The notes under the pieces were generated by a model. That model was given only the letters and a program-made list of their open reading frames with translations, was not told the origin of the DNA and made no database searches. Of a DNA stretch of 64,000 nucleotides, positions 62,008 through 64,000 are shown one piece after another; the first letter of the stretch is position 1; the number at the start of each line of letters is the position of its first letter. Location of the stretch: NCBI RefSeq assembly GCF_030160715.1, contig NZ_BSOW01000001.1, positions 1-64,000 on the forward strand. Direction: 5' to 3'. The DNA is from Bradyrhizobium iriomotense (GTDB lineage: Bacteria > Pseudomonadota > Alphaproteobacteria > Rhizobiales > Xanthobacteraceae). Position numbers and translations under genes: made by a program.

Positions 62008-63144
62008 ATGCACAGGGACTACGACGTCGCCGTCGTCGGCGGCGGACTGCTCGGCTCCGCCATTGCCTGGGGGCTCGGTCGCCTCGGCAAGCGCGTCGCC
62101 GTGCTCGACGAGGGCGACATCGCCAAGCGCGCCTCGCGCGCGAATTTTGCGCTGGTGTGGGTGCAGAGCAAGGGGCTTGGCATGCCCGCCTATACCGTGT
62201 GGACAGTGCGCGCGTCGCAAGCCTGGCCCAGCCTCGCCGCCGAGTTGAAGGACCAGACCGGCCTCGACGTCTGCCTCCAGCAGAACGGCGGCTTTCATTT
62301 GACGCTCGGCGAGGACGAGTACGAGCAGCGCACCCAGCTCGTCACGCGCATGCACAACCAGGTCGGCGCGGCCGACTACAGGATGGAGATGCTAGGGGCA
62401 TCCGAGGTGAAGAAGATGCTGCCGCTGATTGGCCCGGAGGTGTCCGGCGGCAGCTTCTGTCCGTTCGATGGCCACGTCAATTCGCTGCGTACCTTCCGGG
62501 CCTTCCATACCGGCTTCAAGGCATTCGGCGTCGATTATTTTCCGGAGCGGCCGGTCTCGGCGATCACGAGAGATAGCGGCGAATTCCGCCTGACGACGCC
62601 GCAAGGCGAAATCCGCGCGCACAAGATCGTGCTCGCCGCAGGCAATGCCAACCAGACGCTCGCACCGATGGTCGGTCTCTTCGCGCCGATGGGGCCGACG
62701 CGCGGCCAGATCGTGGTGACCGAACGCACCATGCCGTTCCTGCCGCATCCGCTGACGACGATCCGCCAGACCGACGAGGGCACGGTGATGATCGGCGACA
62801 GCAAGGAGGACGAGCTCGACGATCGTGCACTGAAGCATTCGATCAGCGCCGTGATGGCGGACCGCGCGCAGCGGATGTTTCCGCATCTGGCGCGGCTCAA
62901 CGTGGTCAGGAGCTGGGCCGGCATCCGCGTCATGCCGCAGGACGGCTTTCCGATCTATGACCAGTCGGAAACGCATCCCGGCGCCTTCGTCGCCTGCTGC
63001 CATTCCGGCGTGACTCTGGCCTCCAACCACGCCTTCGAAATCGCGCGCATGGTCGCAGGCGGCGCGCTCGAGCCGGAGCTGGTCGGCGCGTTCTCGGCGC
63101 GCCGCTTTGGCGGCGAGGGCGCGGCGAACAACAGCGGCTACTAG
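62008..63144 (+). CDS. FAD-dependent oxidoreductase (DadA/HcnC/OoxB-like)
   Basis: 378 residues. It starts with the dinucleotide-binding 'VAVVGGGLLGSAIAWGL', and 'SRANFALVWVQSKG' and 'RSWAGIRVMPQDGFPI' in the DAO family positions. It should be the beta subunit of a heteromeric amine/opine dehydrogenase of the HcnC type. In such complexes it oxidises an amino acid or N-substituted amino acid. It follows permease 2 by 8 bases and precedes the 2Fe-2S subunit, so it belongs to the operon. Confidence 0.87.
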   Translation: MHRDYDVAVVGGGLLGSAIAWGLGRLGKRVAVLDEGDIAKRASRANFALVWVQSKGLGMPAYTVWTVRASQAWPSLAAELKDQTGLDVCLQQNGGFHLTLGEDEYEQRTQLVTRMHNQVGAADYRMEMLGASEVKKMLPLIGPEVSGGSFCPFDGHVNSLRTFRAFHTGFKAFGVDYFPERPVSAITRDSGEFRLTTPQGEIRAHKIVLAAGNANQTLAPMVGLFAPMGPTRGQIVVTERTMPFLPHPLTTIRQTDEGTVMIGDSKEDELDDRALKHSISAVMADRAQRMFPHLARLNVVRSWAGIRVMPQDGFPIYDQSETHPGAFVACCHSGVTLASNHAFEIARMVAGGALEPELVGAFSARRFGGEGAANNSGY

Positions 63145-63175
63145 CGACTTCATGGAAGGGGCCAAGAGGCATCCA

Positions 63176-63472
63176 ATGTTCAGACGATCCGACCAGGACA
63201 AGCGTCCATCGTTGCAGATCTTCGTCGACGGCGTTGCCGTCGAGGCGCGCGAGGGCGACACCGTATCCGCCGCGCTGCTTGCCTCGGGCCGCGACGTGCG
63301 GCGCGCGACCGCGGTGAGCGGTACGCCGCGCTTGCCCTATTGCATGATGGGCGTGTGCTTCGACTGCCTCGTCACCATCGACGGCGTCGGCAACCGCCAG
63401 GGCTGCCTGGTGCCGGTCGCCGCGGGCATGCAGATCGAGATCCAGAAGGGCAAAAGGGAGATCGGCCGATGA
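63176..63472 (+). CDS. Small 2Fe-2S subunit (HcnA/OoxA-gamma-like)
   Basis: 98 residues from the ATG at 63176, with AGAGG 7 bases before it; an ATG at 63152 lacks such a site. It is a (2Fe-2S) ferredoxin-like domain with four cysteines spaced C-x4-C-x2-C-x12-C (C56, C61, C64, C77), as in HcnA and gamma subunits of sarcosine/opine oxidases. It shuttles electrons between flavin subunits. Its stop overlaps the ATG of the next gene (ATGA). Confidence 0.88.
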   Translation: MFRRSDQDKRPSLQIFVDGVAVEAREGDTVSAALLASGRDVRRATAVSGTPRLPYCMMGVCFDCLVTIDGVGNRQGCLVPVAAGMQIEIQKGKREIGR

Positions 63473-64000
63473 ACGCTGTTCCTCAGCGCGACGCCTACGA
63501 CGTCGTCGTGATCGGGGCGGGGCCCGCCGGCCTTGCTGCGACCGCGTCCGCGTCAGCAGCCGGCCTGTCGACGCTTTTGCTCGACGAAAACCCGGGCCCG
63601 GGCGGCCAGGTCTGGCGCGCGATCGCATCGACGCCCGTGACTGCGCGCGACCAGCTCGGTGCCGATTACTGGGCGGGTGCCGAGCTCGTCGGCGAGGTGC
63701 GAGCGAGCAAGGCCGAGATCATCCATCGCGCGACCGTCTGGAGTCTGGATCGTCATCTCGAGATCGGGATTTCGGTCGGCGGCGCGTCTGCCTTCGTCAA
63801 GGCGCGGCGCGTGATCCTTGCGACTGGCGCGCTGGAGCGGCCGTTTCCGATTCCGGGCTGGACGCTGCCGGGCGTGATGACCGCGGGCGCCGCGCAGACC
63901 ATGCTGAAATCGTCGGCGCTGGTGCCGGACGGACGCACGGTGATCGCGGGGCAGGGGCCGCTGCTCTGGCTGCTCGCGGCGCAGATCCTGCGCCTCGGCG
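63469..64000 (+). CDS. FAD/NAD(P)-binding subunit, HcnB/OoxA-like (3' end outside window)
   Basis: The first 177 residues are visible. They start 'AYDVVVIGAGPAGLAATAS', a Rossmann FAD site, followed by 'LLLDENPGPGGQVWRAI' and 'VILATGALERPFPIPGW'. This fits the alpha subunit of HcnABC-type cyanide synthases and of opine or D-hydroxyproline dehydrogenases (usual length about 460-480 aa). The remainder lies beyond the window. It completes the three-subunit gene order C-A-B. Confidence 0.88.
   Translation, partial: MNAVPQRDAYDVVVIGAGPAGLAATASASAAGLSTLLLDENPGPGGQVWRAIASTPVTARDQLGADYWAGAELVGEVRASKAEIIHRATVWSLDRHLEIGISVGGASAFVKARRVILATGALERPFPIPGWTLPGVMTAGAAQTMLKSSALVPDGRTVIAGQGPLLWLLAAQILRLG

Overview
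The window is a high-GC (clearly above 60%) stretch of bacterial chromosome. It reads as an alphaproteobacterium of the Bradyrhizobium / Nitrobacteraceae type. The reasons are the housekeeping set (thrS, folE, hisI, nadK, rlmB, yidD), a DUF2336/Hpt/receiver signalling group, RopB/Omp25-type outer-membrane protein, COG3904-type secreted proteins, many small Rhizobiales-type secreted or membrane proteins, and intergenic palindromic repeats of a kind scattered through such genomes. This assignment is inference from gene content; no rRNA is present.

Layout. 0-10.8 kb: end of a secreted beta-rich protein, a small conserved protein, a PAS-GGDEF-EAL c-di-GMP enzyme, a Tat-exported serine hydrolase, a nitroreductase, a Gly-rich autotransporter and a putative DNA-binding protein. 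10.7-22.3 kb: thrS, two paralogous secreted ClpP-like proteins (13.0 and 21.4 kb), an MFS exporter, a lipoprotein hydrolase, an APC permease paired with an exported protein of unknown function, and yidD. 22.4-30.6 kb: NifU-like scaffold, folE, hisI, a lytic-transglycosylase-like protein, DUF2336 facing a receiver + Hpt pair, nadK and a secreted S10 carboxypeptidase. 30.6-45.8 kb: a beta-lactamase-fold hydrolase, many small secreted proteins, a porin-like protein, a chemoreceptor, an internally deleted dienelactone-hydrolase remnant, a methyltransferase, a cytochrome c/PQQ-propeller dehydrogenase, tRNA-Thr(UGU) and rlmB.

46.0-57.0 kb is the accessory region and the most interesting part. Directly downstream of tRNA-Tyr(GUA) lies a tightly packed six-gene run: a ferritin-like (VioB-type) protein, a LodA/GoxA-like oxidase expected to carry cysteine tryptophylquinone (CTQ), a radical SAM/SPASM peptide-modifying enzyme, a LodB/QhpG-like flavoprotein, a large SAM-domain/class III cyclase/AAA/TPR signalling protein, and a SnoaL/NTF2-like protein. 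Four of the five internal junctions are overlaps or near-overlaps. Combining the LodB-type flavoprotein (known partner of LodA/GoxA) with a SPASM enzyme (known from the unrelated QhpD system), plus a ferritin-like protein of the type that processes imino acids, is not a layout I recognise as described.

57.0-64.0 kb: a LysR regulator divergent from a polyamine/opine-type ABC importer (binding protein, ATPase, two permeases) continuing into an HcnC-HcnA-HcnB-like heteromeric dehydrogenase (FAD subunit, 2Fe-2S subunit, and an FAD/NAD-type subunit cut by the window end). Together these look like uptake and oxidative cleavage of an opine, D-amino acid or hydroxyproline-like compound.
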